Source: an uncultured Paraprevotella sp. (GTDB taxonomy: Bacteria; Bacteroidota; Bacteroidia; Bacteroidales; Bacteroidaceae). From it: 40,523 nucleotides of DNA. The position numbers were made by a program, and so were the translations under genes. Numbering within the stretch: position 1 is the first letter of the stretch; every line of letters begins with the position of its first letter. Below the pieces are notes generated by a model that was not told the DNA's origin, searched no databases, and saw only the letters and a program-made list of their open reading frames with translations. The stretch is taken from the NCBI GenBank assembly GCA_944321565.1, contig CALULT010000026.1, positions 1 through 40,523 of the forward strand. Reading direction: 5' to 3'. Shown piece by piece: positions 1 through 9,152 of this stretch.

Positions 1-1323
1 ACGCCCGGTGTGTCCATCATCGCGCCGGCCTACAATGAGGAGCGCACTGTCGTGAACAACGTCAACTCGCTGCTCGGGCAGGACTATCCCACTTTCGAAG
101 TCGTCATCGTCAACGACGGCAGCACCGACAAGACGCTCGATCTGCTCATTGAGAAATTCGAGCTTGTGGAGGTGCCGTTCGCTTACGTGGAATACATCCG
201 CACCAAGCCCTACCGTCGGCTCTTCAAGTCCACGAACCCGGAATACCGCCGCCTTATCGTGGTGGACAAGGAGAACGGCGGCACGAAGGCCGATGCCGTC
301 AATGCCGGGCTGAATGCCTCTTCTTATCCTTACTTCATCAACATTGACGTGGACGGCATCCTGACACGCGACGCCATTTCGCAGTGCATCATTCCCATTC
401 TCCAGGACGACCATGTGATTGCCGTGAGCGGGATTATGGCCGTTTCCAACGGGTGTAAGGTGGAAAAAGGGCAAATCGTCGAGCAACGTCCGCCACACAC
501 ACCCTGCGCTCTGTTCCAGACGTTGGAGTACATGCGCTCCTTCCTCGTGGGCAAGATGGGGTGGTCCACCATCAACGCCATGCCCAACGTGTCCGGTGGA
601 TACGGGCTTTTTGATAAGAAGATCGTCATGTCGGCCGGCGGCTACAGTGGCGATTCCTTTGCCGAAGACATGGACATGATTATCCGCATGGTGGGCTATT
701 GCTGCGACTTCAAGCGCAAATACCGCATCGTGCAGGTGCCCGTCGTGGCCTGCTGGAATGAGGTGCCTCCCAATATCAAGGTGCTCTACAACCAGCGTGT
801 GCGCTGGGGGCGTGGTCTGATAGAGACTTTCGTTCGCCACCGCCGTTTCCTTTTCAACCGCAAGTACCGCAGGTTGGGATTGGTCACGTTGCCCTACGTG
901 TTCGTGTTCGAGCTGCTGGCGCCCATCATCGAGTTCGTGGGTTTCTTGGTATTCATCTACCAAGCCCTTACGGGAGCTGTCAACTGGACATCGGCCTTGG
1001 TCATCTTCTTGGGGCTCTACACGTTCTGCTTCGTCCTTTCGCTCGTGGTGATGTTCAACGATTACACCTTGGGCGGCTCTTTCCGCAAGTTGCGTTCCTA
1101 TCTGTGGATTATGGGGGCGGCCCTGCTTGAACCCTTCCTTTACCATCCTTTCACCGTGATATTCTCCCTGAAAGGGTATTGGAACTTCCTGCTTGGCAAA
1201 CGGGCTGTTTGGGGAACCATGAGCCGCAAGGGCTTCTCTGATGAAGACAAGGATGCGGGTAAGTTCGGTGTAGCTACGGCCACTCCCGGCGAGCCGGCGG
1301 GGATGAAAGGAGGTGCGTCATGA
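1..1323 (+). CDS. Processive family-2 glycosyltransferase, 5' partial
   Basis: The reading frame is open from base 1, so the true start lies outside the window; 440 residues are visible. The GT-A core has the nucleotide-sugar motif VNDGSTD near its start, a DxD-type NIDVDG about 100 residues in, the acceptor/base motif AEDMD, and QRVRW (about base 795), which marks processive synthases such as PgaC/IcaA, HasA and cellulose synthase. At least four hydrophobic segments follow, so the protein should sit in the inner membrane and extend a polysaccharide from the cytosol. An insert rich in Arg and Tyr (IRTKPYRRLF region) separates the UDP-binding half from DxD. The stop overlaps the next start as ATGA, indicating translational coupling with the TPR-barrel protein. 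The polymer made cannot be read from the sequence; hexosamine is plausible by analogy with PgaC. Confidence 0.85.
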   Translation, partial: TPGVSIIAPAYNEERTVVNNVNSLLGQDYPTFEVVIVNDGSTDKTLDLLIEKFELVEVPFAYVEYIRTKPYRRLFKSTNPEYRRLIVVDKENGGTKADAVNAGLNASSYPYFINIDVDGILTRDAISQCIIPILQDDHVIAVSGIMAVSNGCKVEKGQIVEQRPPHTPCALFQTLEYMRSFLVGKMGWSTINAMPNVSGGYGLFDKKIVMSAGGYSGDSFAEDMDMIIRMVGYCCDFKRKYRIVQVPVVACWNEVPPNIKVLYNQRVRWGRGLIETFVRHRRFLFNRKYRRLGLVTLPYVFVFELLAPIIEFVGFLVFIYQALTGAVNWTSALVIFLGLYTFCFVLSLVVMFNDYTLGGSFRKLRSYLWIMGAALLEPFLYHPFTVIFSLKGYWNFLLGKRAVWGTMSRKGFSDEDKDAGKFGVATATPGEPAGMKGGAS

Positions 1324-4277
1324 AGAAATGGGGTTGCTTGTTGTCGTGGGTGATTTTTATCCTCTTTGTCTCCGGCGTGTATGCTTTCAATGGGCTACTT
1401 TCCGATGACATCAAAAGTCCCGACTACTATGCGGTCAATGTCCGTGCCATGTTCAAGCGTGGACAGTGGGAGGAAGGCAAGCGCCTGCTCGACGAAGGCC
1501 TTCGTTATTATACTGAAACCAATGATTTGAATGAACTCAACGGGCAATATTATTATCATCACAAGGATTACGACAACGCCCGTTATTACCTCATCGTGGC
1601 TTGCCGTGACAACCCGGAGAATGTGACAGCCAAGCATTTGCTTGTCAAAGTGGAGGAAGAGACCGAAAACTATTCCTCTGCCATTTGCTATATCAACGAG
1701 TTGCTCGAAATCAATCCTTATTGGAAAGGGCTTTGGCGCAAGAAGATAGGCCTTTTCCGCTTGCAGGACAACCACGTGGAGGCCGACAGGCTCCTGAAGC
1801 GGCTCCATCAGATTTATCCCAACGACTCCACCGTGCAACGCGATTATGTGGGCAGCCTTGAAGAGAAGTTCCTGCGCGAACGGAAGGCTGGCAACCGTAA
1901 TGCCGTCATCACCTCGTTGTATGACCTGACGGAGGCCATGCCCGACAATGAGGAATACTACATCGCCCTGTCCAACCTGCTTTTGCAGGACGGCAACGTG
2001 GAGGAGGCTTTGCAAGTGTCCGGACGTGGTGTTTCCAATATGCCGCGCAGTTCACAGCTGATTATCAAGAAAGCTTCCATTTTGGCTGGTGAAGGACGTT
2101 ATCAGGAGGCCTTGGCTTTCGTGAAGGCGCGTATGCGCTACAACCGCAGCGCGACACTGGGGCGTTTCTACAACAGTTTGTTGGCCGAAGCTGCCAATGC
2201 CGCCAAGATGAACGACCCTTATGTGCTCCACGGCCAGCTTTATGCCACTACCGGAAGCAGCGAAGCCCTCGATTATATGCTCAACACGTCGATTACGCGC
2301 GGTTATAACGAGGATGCCCTCTATTATTTGGCCGAGGCCAAAAGGCGGAGGGGCGAAACGCCATCCCTATTATATAAGGAATATATGGTTTATAAGCGCA
2401 TGGGTAACGTCAACAAGGCTTATTCCTTGCTCAACACCCTTGCCGCCATAGACTCGACTAATACGGACATTGCCGATGAATTGGCGTTAAACAGGTTGCA
2501 GCAAGCCGGAAACCTCATCTCCGACGGGCTTTATTCAGAGGCATTGCCCTATGTGAAGGCTGCGGCTCGCCACAGCTATGATCCGGACATCACGGCTTCG
2601 GCCCTTAATAGGGAATATGCATGCTACTACGAGATGCGCCGTTACGACGAGGCACTTGTCGCATTGGACAGCATGTATGCCGTTGACCCCGATGACATGG
2701 GCTATTTCATTCGGAAATCCGACATCTTGAATCGCCAAGGGCATGCCATGGAGGCGTTGGATATGCTCGATTCCCTTATGTCCGATTCAATAGACATGGA
2801 ATTGCGCCCGGTCTATGTGTCGGCCTACGAGGAAATCGCGGTGCCCTACATCAAGGGGCTTATCGAAGAAGGGGCGTCCTTCCTGGCCCTTTCCGAGAGT
2901 TCACGTCTATTGGCCCACAACCCGTCGAGTGTCGAGGGGCTGCAGTATGCCATTGGCATGTCCGATTTGTTGGGGCGTCACGAAACTTACGATTATTACG
3001 TGGACTTGGCGCGTTCGATATATCCCGACCGTACTGATTTCATCGTGAAAAAGGCTGTTTCCTACAGCCGTAACGGGGAATATGAACGCGTGGTGGACAT
3101 GCTCCATCCGTGGCTTGAAAAATACCCGCATAATGAGGGCATCGTTGGGGCATACGCGGAAAACAGCGAATTGCTGGCCTACCAGCTTATCAAGGCCCAT
3201 CAGCCGGATTCGGCCATTGCCGTGGTCGATAGCGCGTTGGTGTTCGATGCCGAAAACGAGGCTTTGCTGATGGCCAAGGGCATTGCTTATGAATCCATGC
3301 ATCAGTATGATTCGGCTTACTATTATCAAGGCAAATATACGCCCGGTAGTGAAGAGGCCGTGGCCTTTAAACGCCGTTTGGATGGTTTGGAGAGCCGTTC
3401 CTACAAAAACGAAGTCGGCGCGGAATACCTGCAAGGACGCTACGGAGAGGCCGATGTGATTACATCGGTGGCCACATTGTCTTATACGCGGGAATTAAAA
3501 AACGACGACCTTCTTTCCGCACGGCTTAATTATGCCGGACGTGATGGCAGTGCCGCCGGCGAGGATCCCGAGGATCAAGTTCCCGGAGGCGTAGGCGTCC
3601 AACTGCAAGCTTCGTGGACTCATTCGATCTCGTCCAAGTGGAGCCTTTCGCTCACAGGCGGGATCGCTTCGAAATATTTCCCGAAATTTATGGCCGAAGC
3701 CAAGTTGGAGCACTATTTCGACCGTGATGTCACGGCCGACGTGCATGCTGGCTACCGGCGCATCAGCACCTATTCCAAGGCTTATCGTTGGGACTATGTT
3801 CCCGAGACGGGCGAGGGTGCTTGGGCATTCGACGGGTGGGACGAATACAACACCAACTTCTTCAGCTTGGGCGTGGGTGCCACCAAGTATTGGGAACGCG
3901 TGGCCTTGGGCGGAAAGGTGGACGGGTTCTTCACTGCGTCCAAACTCTATGTGAATGCTTCGGCACAGTTCAAGTATTATCCGCTTGACGACGGCCGCAC
4001 GAGCATTATCGTCACCGGAAGTGCCGGAACGGCGCCCGAGGCTAACATGATAGACAATGCCATGCCTGGCACCTTTGACAAACTGAACACCTCGGTGGGG
4101 TTGGGCGGCATCTATATGATTAACAAACATCTCTCGGCTGGCCTGATGGGTACGTGGAACACGTTCTATAGCCAGCTCAACGAACGAGACGGAGGTTCGA
4201 TGGACTTCACGGAGACAATCACTACGCGATACCGGAATTTGTATAACATCCATTTGCAGCTATATGTACACTTTTGA
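1320..4277 (+). CDS. TPR repeat protein with C-terminal YaiO-type outer-membrane barrel
   Basis: 985 residues. An N-terminal signal or anchor (hydrophobic stretch at about residues 4-23) is followed by TPR-like helical repeats to about residue 690. Residues from about 700 to the end change character: alternating hydrophobic and aromatic beta strands, rich in Tyr, Gly and Trp, ending in the aromatic Phe typical of outer-membrane barrels. The pattern of an array of TPRs joined to a C-terminal barrel matches PgaA and AlgK/AlgE-type exporters, and the barrel resembles the YaiO family. It likely spans the periplasm and exports the glycan made by the upstream transferase, with which it overlaps by ATGA. 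It overlaps the next gene by 14 bp. The YaiO assignment is by eye and moderately sure; TPR plus barrel is firm. Confidence 0.75.
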   Translation: MKKWGCLLSWVIFILFVSGVYAFNGLLSDDIKSPDYYAVNVRAMFKRGQWEEGKRLLDEGLRYYTETNDLNELNGQYYYHHKDYDNARYYLIVACRDNPENVTAKHLLVKVEEETENYSSAICYINELLEINPYWKGLWRKKIGLFRLQDNHVEADRLLKRLHQIYPNDSTVQRDYVGSLEEKFLRERKAGNRNAVITSLYDLTEAMPDNEEYYIALSNLLLQDGNVEEALQVSGRGVSNMPRSSQLIIKKASILAGEGRYQEALAFVKARMRYNRSATLGRFYNSLLAEAANAAKMNDPYVLHGQLYATTGSSEALDYMLNTSITRGYNEDALYYLAEAKRRRGETPSLLYKEYMVYKRMGNVNKAYSLLNTLAAIDSTNTDIADELALNRLQQAGNLISDGLYSEALPYVKAAARHSYDPDITASALNREYACYYEMRRYDEALVALDSMYAVDPDDMGYFIRKSDILNRQGHAMEALDMLDSLMSDSIDMELRPVYVSAYEEIAVPYIKGLIEEGASFLALSESSRLLAHNPSSVEGLQYAIGMSDLLGRHETYDYYVDLARSIYPDRTDFIVKKAVSYSRNGEYERVVDMLHPWLEKYPHNEGIVGAYAENSELLAYQLIKAHQPDSAIAVVDSALVFDAENEALLMAKGIAYESMHQYDSAYYYQGKYTPGSEEAVAFKRRLDGLESRSYKNEVGAEYLQGRYGEADVITSVATLSYTRELKNDDLLSARLNYAGRDGSAAGEDPEDQVPGGVGVQLQASWTHSISSKWSLSLTGGIASKYFPKFMAEAKLEHYFDRDVTADVHAGYRRISTYSKAYRWDYVPETGEGAWAFDGWDEYNTNFFSLGVGATKYWERVALGGKVDGFFTASKLYVNASAQFKYYPLDDGRTSIIVTGSAGTAPEANMIDNAMPGTFDKLNTSVGLGGIYMINKHLSAGLMGTWNTFYSQLNERDGGSMDFTETITTRYRNLYNIHLQLYVHF

Positions 4278-6372
4278 CCGATACCTATCACCTAAAATCG
4301 CAGCCTTTTGCCTTGCAGTGGCCTTGTGTTGTGGTTGTGCCGCCGAGCGGAGAAGCCCGGTAGGGGACGGTTATGTCATCGTGCCGGTGGATGAGGACAA
4401 TTCCGAGGATGTCCGTTGGGCGGAATACCTGTCCGGACAAATCGTGCGACGTTCCGTCAAGACCGATACGTCGGCTTCTCACCGCCGCGGGGTGGAGGTC
4501 CGGGTGCATGTCGATGCGTCCCTTTCTCATGATTTCGTGGTGGAGCGCAAAGGAGAGATTCTGCATCTCTCTGCTCGCGATGCGGACAAGATGTTGTGGC
4601 TCCTTTATCAGTTCCTTTCTTCCCGTGCGGGCCAGGGGCTGGACGTGGCCGACTTGCCGCCGGCATTCGTGTCGATGGAAGGCGACTGCGGAGATTTTGC
4701 TTTCGAATACCGTGGCATTTACACGCCTTCCAATTCCGACCCGGAGTTGATGCCTGTCATGGCTTCGCATAATGTGGACTACGATTGGGCTTTGTGGGGG
4801 CACAACCTGCGGCGGGTGTTCGATGGTGGGCGGATACCCGATGAGGCGCGCGCTTTGGTGGACGGTGAACGTGCCGGGAGCCAGTTCTGCTTCTCGTCCG
4901 ACGTGTTGTTCAATGCCGTTTCCCGCTTTGTCAAGGCACACAGGAGTGGCGATGAAACCAGCCGTTTCGTCATCATGCCCGATGACAACGGTCTTGTTTG
5001 CCAATGTCTGGCCTGTGTGAAGGCCGGCAACACGCCCGGTTCGGCCACCCCGGCCGTCAGTGCGTTGTTGCGTCGGTTGGCCGACCGTTATCCGGACGAT
5101 TTGTTTTTCACTTCGTCCTATATGACCACGGTCGATCCGCCTTCTGCGCCTTTGCCTTCCAATGTGGGGGTGTTGGTCAGTGCCATCAGTGTGCCCATGC
5201 AGGAGAAGTTCAAATCCCGTCCGGCCACAAAGAAGTTTGCAGCATTGGTGAACCGTTGGCGACAGGTGGCGGGACGGGTCTATGTGTGGGATTATATGCG
5301 CAATTTCGACGACTATCTGACGCCCTATCCATGTCTGCGTTTGTTGCAGCAAAGGCTCGCTTTTTTCCAATCCATCGGGGTGAAGGGCGTGTTCTTCAAT
5401 GGGAGCTCGCCTTCTTACGCCCCGTTCGATGATGTGCAGACAGCGGCTGTGGCCGCCATGTTGATTCGCCCGGAGCTTCCGGTGGCCGAATATGTCGATA
5501 GCTGTTTTGCGCGTTATTATCCCGTCACGGCAGGGATTCTGTCTTCCGCTTATGGGGATTGGGAGGATGGCGTAGCCCGCAGTCGTGAGTTGTTGCCGTT
5601 CTACGGTGGCATCGGTGGTGCGGTGAAGGCATGGCTTGTGCCCGATGAATACGTCGCGTTTTGCGATTCGCTCGACCGTAGGGCAAAGTCTGCGGGCGAG
5701 ACAGAACGCGCGCGGCTCAACAGGATGCTTACCGCTTCGTGGTTCACGCGGTTGGAACTGCTTCGCCGTCCCGGTGGCGGTTACATGGAACAGGAAGCCC
5801 TGCGTTGCTTGGATGGGTTGCGCGGTTATACGGCTTTTGCCGACATGGCCGCCTATCGTGAGGCCGAAGGCGCATTGGAGCGGTATATAAAGGATTGGGA
5901 TGTGCTGATGGCCGTTAATCGTGTGGCTGCCCGTAACCGTTTGCGGGGTGTGGCCGTCGAGTCTGTGAGCCGTCCCGACGGGGCATACGCCGACCTTTCG
6001 CCGCTTACCGATGGCGAATGTGCCCTTCCCACCGATTATCACACGGGCTGGGTCATTGCTTCGCCCGAGAAGGTTGTGTGGCGGTTGCCTGCGGGACAGG
6101 TGCGTTCCGGCGATGTGCTTTCGCTGTCGTTCCTCAACGTGCCGCGTTGGCGTATCCATTTGCCCCGGAAAGTGGAAGCCTGGCAGGGAGACCGTCGCGT
6201 GGGTGCGGTGGATGTGCCGGCCGAAGAGCAGGCATTTGTACGTCGCGAGGTGGCCTGTCAGTTGGGAAGGGTCGATTCGTCTCAACCCTTGGAGTTGCAC
6301 CTTGCGCAGCGCGAGGAAGAGAAACGTCCCACCTTGGCATGCGATGAAGTGGCCGTTTATGGCAAGAAGTGA
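4264..6372 (+). CDS. DUF4838 lipoprotein, putative glycoside hydrolase-like
   Basis: 702 residues. The N-terminus has a hydrophobic segment ending in CCGC (Cys25), a lipobox-like site, so the protein is probably a periplasm-facing or surface lipoprotein. The stretch around residues 234-250 (FVIMPDDNG followed by CxCxxC) is the hallmark of the DUF4838 family, which is related to alpha-glucuronidase-like (GH67-type) TIM barrels. The C-terminal about 100 residues look like a beta-sandwich carbohydrate-binding domain. Its start lies inside the preceding gene (14-bp overlap), so it belongs to the same polysaccharide operon. It occupies the place PgaB holds in PNAG loci, as a lipoprotein acting on the exported glycan. 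Whether it cuts, trims or only binds the glycan is not visible. Confidence 0.7.
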   Translation: MYTFDRYLSPKIAAFCLAVALCCGCAAERRSPVGDGYVIVPVDEDNSEDVRWAEYLSGQIVRRSVKTDTSASHRRGVEVRVHVDASLSHDFVVERKGEILHLSARDADKMLWLLYQFLSSRAGQGLDVADLPPAFVSMEGDCGDFAFEYRGIYTPSNSDPELMPVMASHNVDYDWALWGHNLRRVFDGGRIPDEARALVDGERAGSQFCFSSDVLFNAVSRFVKAHRSGDETSRFVIMPDDNGLVCQCLACVKAGNTPGSATPAVSALLRRLADRYPDDLFFTSSYMTTVDPPSAPLPSNVGVLVSAISVPMQEKFKSRPATKKFAALVNRWRQVAGRVYVWDYMRNFDDYLTPYPCLRLLQQRLAFFQSIGVKGVFFNGSSPSYAPFDDVQTAAVAAMLIRPELPVAEYVDSCFARYYPVTAGILSSAYGDWEDGVARSRELLPFYGGIGGAVKAWLVPDEYVAFCDSLDRRAKSAGETERARLNRMLTASWFTRLELLRRPGGGYMEQEALRCLDGLRGYTAFADMAAYREAEGALERYIKDWDVLMAVNRVAARNRLRGVAVESVSRPDGAYADLSPLTDGECALPTDYHTGWVIASPEKVVWRLPAGQVRSGDVLSLSFLNVPRWRIHLPRKVEAWQGDRRVGAVDVPAEEQAFVRREVACQLGRVDSSQPLELHLAQREEEKRPTLACDEVAVYGKK

Positions 6373-6399
6373 GAGTTGAACTTAAAGTGAAGTGGAAAA

Positions 6400-6990
6400 A
6401 TGAAGAGGAATAGTATGATACGGATGTGGGTTAAGGTGGCCGCTTGCGTGTGCGGATTGGCCTGCATGGCCACATTGGGCTCGTGCCGGAAGAACATCGG
6501 CATGACGACCGTGCATGTGCCCGACTCCGTGCGCCATTACTATCCCATCCTGACGGGCGAGATTCTGAACCTCTCGTTCCTGTTGGAGAACACGGGCGAC
6601 CAGCCGCTCATCATTCGCGACATACAGACCTCATGCGGCTGTATCGTTCCGGAACTGGACACGCACATGCTGTTGCCGGGCAAGCAGGTCAGGTTGCTTT
6701 TCAAATACGAGAGCGCGAAGAACATAGGCTATGTGGACCACACCATACGCATCTATGGCAACATCAAGCCCACGGGCATTTGCAAGTTGAAGTTCGACAT
6801 CAACGTGGTGACCCACGCCGACTACACCCGCGATTATGAGGAACTCTACAAAGAAGAAGTGGAACGGAGCAACATCATTCGCGGGCTGGTGGACGGCGAT
6901 GAGTCGGAAAAGGGATACTGGACCGATGACATCAGCCACGACAGCCGTTCGCAGGAGCAATACTTCTGGCGCAAGAAGGGAGGAGACTGA
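6400..6990 (+). CDS. DUF1573 domain lipoprotein
   Basis: 196 residues. A signal peptide ends in the lipobox LGSC, giving a lipidated Cys. The middle carries the DUF1573 signature TSCGC followed by P, within an immunoglobulin-like beta-sandwich (residues about 45-140). A charged tail with many Glu, Lys and Arg follows. DUF1573 proteins are common secreted or periplasmic proteins in Bacteroidota, and their role is not established. It starts 28 bp after the DUF4838 gene in the same direction, so it is probably the last gene of the polysaccharide operon. The paired Cys in TSCGC could form a disulphide or bind a partner; that is inference. Confidence 0.8.
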   Translation: MKRNSMIRMWVKVAACVCGLACMATLGSCRKNIGMTTVHVPDSVRHYYPILTGEILNLSFLLENTGDQPLIIRDIQTSCGCIVPELDTHMLLPGKQVRLLFKYESAKNIGYVDHTIRIYGNIKPTGICKLKFDINVVTHADYTRDYEELYKEEVERSNIIRGLVDGDESEKGYWTDDISHDSRSQEQYFWRKKGGD

Positions 6991-7088
6991 CGGGTTGGTC
7001 GAGGAAAAGGTTCTTACTGCCCCGTGGTTGGAGCGGGGAAACATTGGGAATATTAATAAGAAAGTTTTAACGTTAAAAACGAGTGATT

Positions 7089-9002
7089 ATGAAAAAAGTA
7101 ATTTTATGCTGTTGCGCAGCTCTCTTGGCCGCATGTTCGGCCGACGAGCTGGCTACCGGAGGGGGGACGGTATCTCCGCCTTCGGGAGAAACTTTGACGA
7201 GTGGGACGGTGAAGTTCACCAACAACACTTCGCTTACCATTGGTAGTGCACCTGCGCAGACACGCGCTGCATTCCTGACACGCGGTGCGGCCTTCGACTT
7301 TGAAGGGAACGATGCCTGCAAACTCGACATTCCTGCGGCGCCGACTCAGGAAGTGATTGATGCTGCAGGTACACCCATCACGAACTATTCCATGCCGCTT
7401 AACAGTTTGGCCAAATCTACGGCGATAGGTGAGGGGGGAGTAGCTACTATTGGTGAGAGAGGTCTCTCCACGTCTTCTATCATCTATGTGCTTAACGGTG
7501 GTAAGGTCGTGGTTAATGGGGCTTGCTCCGGTGGCGGAAGCATCTATGTGTTTGCCGGAGGAACGTTGGAATACAATGCTGCGGAACTGTCGGATTTCAA
7601 GGTGTACAATTATGGCGGCACAGTGACGCTGCAAGGAGACCTTGCCATTGCTGAAAGTGCTGAATTCTACACGGAAAATGACCTCAACATGGACGGCTAC
7701 GCGTTGACGGTCAACGGCAAGCTCTATGTCGGAGGCAACCTTACCTGTGAAAACATCACCTCTAATGTAGATGGCGCACAGTTGCACGTCATTGGCAATG
7801 TGGAGGTCAATCCGGAGTACGACACAGACGGCAATGTCGTTGATGGCACGGGGGCTGTCAGCATCACGGATGGTGCAGATGCCTGTGTAGAAGGTGCCAT
7901 GACGGTGTATAGCCTTTCGGCGAGCCGTTATGCTAACGTACATGCCGACTGCAAGCTCGTGGCCACGGATGGCGTGAACTCTTCAATCAATATCACCAAC
8001 GGTGCCACTCTTTGCGCAGCCTATGTGAAGACGGGATTGCTTCATGTGTCGGGAGGTGCCCAAGGCGGTATGGCATACGTTTACATTTCCGATGGTGGGG
8101 TAATCAACGTGGACAAGCTCACCTTGGGCAATTCCATGCTCTTGGCGGCACACGATACCGACAAGGCTCTCGTGTCGGCCAAGACCGTGACCATAGAAGG
8201 CGGAGTGATTTGGGAAGAGATTATTGACCCCACGCTCTATGTGAACTACGAGGAACTTTGGGCCGATGCCGCCCCTGTGGACAAAACGAAGCACAACATT
8301 TCCACGATTAACGCGGGTGATGTGCAATGCAACCCGGGCTTTACAATTGGTGGCGGTGAAGAACCTGAACCGGATCCTGAACCCGAGCCCGAACCTGAAC
8401 CTGAACCCGAACCCACTCCGGATGATGGCGACATCGTAATAGAGATTCCGACTTGGGTGGTGGACGATTACACGCTCCGTGCCGATGATTTCGCCATCCG
8501 CGTAAATGGTGAATACGTGGAGGATATTAAGGTGGCGGACAATACCGCTTCGCTGGGCGACATCCAGATTGTGGACGACAAGTTGACCATCACCGTGTCC
8601 GGCCTTAGCGAGGAGAACATCCTTCCGGGCAAGGATTACACCTATGAGGTTTGGATGTGGGTGAACAACACAACGTTGCTCAATGACGGCACGGGTGGCT
8701 ACGGCCCGCTCTTCGATGTCACGAAGTATGCCGAGTGGGTCAACCCGACGAATCCGGAAGATCCCTACAGTGACGATGACTCCGGCTGCGACATCACGTC
8801 GTTGATTGCTCCGGATAAGGTGTGGTCGCCCGCAGGTTATGTCGTGCGCTACAATGTCTATCGCGGCTTGAGTGGCCATGTGGATAAGGAGACCGGTTAT
8901 GGCGACACGCCCTACATCAAGGTGTCTATCCACGTGCAGCGCGATGCCACTGCAGCCGAGGACACCAATGTGGGAATTTACCCGACTTTGGGTGCCCAGT
9001 GA
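7089..9002 (+). CDS. Large surface lipoprotein with beta-rich repeat insert and Glu-Pro linker
   Basis: I choose the ATG at 7089 (637 residues), because it directly precedes an SPII signal peptide, MKKVILCCCAALLAAC. A GTG two codons upstream is also open. After a short module containing VKFTNNTSLTIGS (about residues 44-56) comes a long Gly-, Val- and Asn-rich region of short beta strands (about 85-415) that looks like a parallel beta-helix. A Glu-Pro repeat linker follows (about 424-444), then a C-terminal module with LRADDFAIR, LLNDGTG and YNVYRGL motifs. The first and last modules recur in the next gene, so this is a paralogue with a large insertion. Surface exposure and adhesion or glycan contact are plausible; the family is not one I recognise. 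Confidence 0.8.
   Translation: MKKVILCCCAALLAACSADELATGGGTVSPPSGETLTSGTVKFTNNTSLTIGSAPAQTRAAFLTRGAAFDFEGNDACKLDIPAAPTQEVIDAAGTPITNYSMPLNSLAKSTAIGEGGVATIGERGLSTSSIIYVLNGGKVVVNGACSGGGSIYVFAGGTLEYNAAELSDFKVYNYGGTVTLQGDLAIAESAEFYTENDLNMDGYALTVNGKLYVGGNLTCENITSNVDGAQLHVIGNVEVNPEYDTDGNVVDGTGAVSITDGADACVEGAMTVYSLSASRYANVHADCKLVATDGVNSSINITNGATLCAAYVKTGLLHVSGGAQGGMAYVYISDGGVINVDKLTLGNSMLLAAHDTDKALVSAKTVTIEGGVIWEEIIDPTLYVNYEELWADAAPVDKTKHNISTINAGDVQCNPGFTIGGGEEPEPDPEPEPEPEPEPEPTPDDGDIVIEIPTWVVDDYTLRADDFAIRVNGEYVEDIKVADNTASLGDIQIVDDKLTITVSGLSEENILPGKDYTYEVWMWVNNTTLLNDGTGGYGPLFDVTKYAEWVNPTNPEDPYSDDDSGCDITSLIAPDKVWSPAGYVVRYNVYRGLSGHVDKETGYGDTPYIKVSIHVQRDATAAEDTNVGIYPTLGAQ
8358..8416 (+). repeat. Hexanucleotide repeat encoding Glu-Pro linker
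   Basis: About nine units of GAACCT/GAACCC encode alternating Glu-Pro with one Asp-Pro. Such extended, stiff linkers separate surface domains. The near-identical units make it prone to length change by slippage. Confidence 0.8.
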
Positions 9003-9030
9003 TGGGTGGCGGATAGAGTCAAACAAGTCT

Positions 9031-9091
9031 AAGACGGAAGCACAGGGTGCGCGGAGGCCATGCCTTTGGTGCCCCTGTCTTCCTGTCTCTT
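9031..9091 (+). other. Long imperfect hairpin between the two paralogous lipoprotein genes
   Basis: The segment beginning GACGGAAGCACAGGG pairs with the later CCCTGTCTTCCTGTC, giving an interrupted stem of about 15-18 bp around a large loop. No strong T-run follows. It could be a weak terminator or an mRNA-stability element setting the ratio of the two lipoproteins. Confidence 0.4.
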
Positions 9092-9152
9092 GAACATAGA
9101 TTGGCTTGGGATGCAACAACAAACAAGATTATTAACCAAAAAACGAAAGAAC

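Noticed and set aside
4288-6300. 670-codon open frame on the minus strand
   Set aside because: It is antisense to the DUF4838 gene, has no recognisable domain, and is rich in Arg, His and Thr as expected from a GC-rich shadow frame.
7020-7038. Terminator between DUF1573 and the large lipoprotein gene
   Set aside because: Only a 5-bp CCCCG/CGGGG stem with a 9-nt loop and no T-run; too weak to call.
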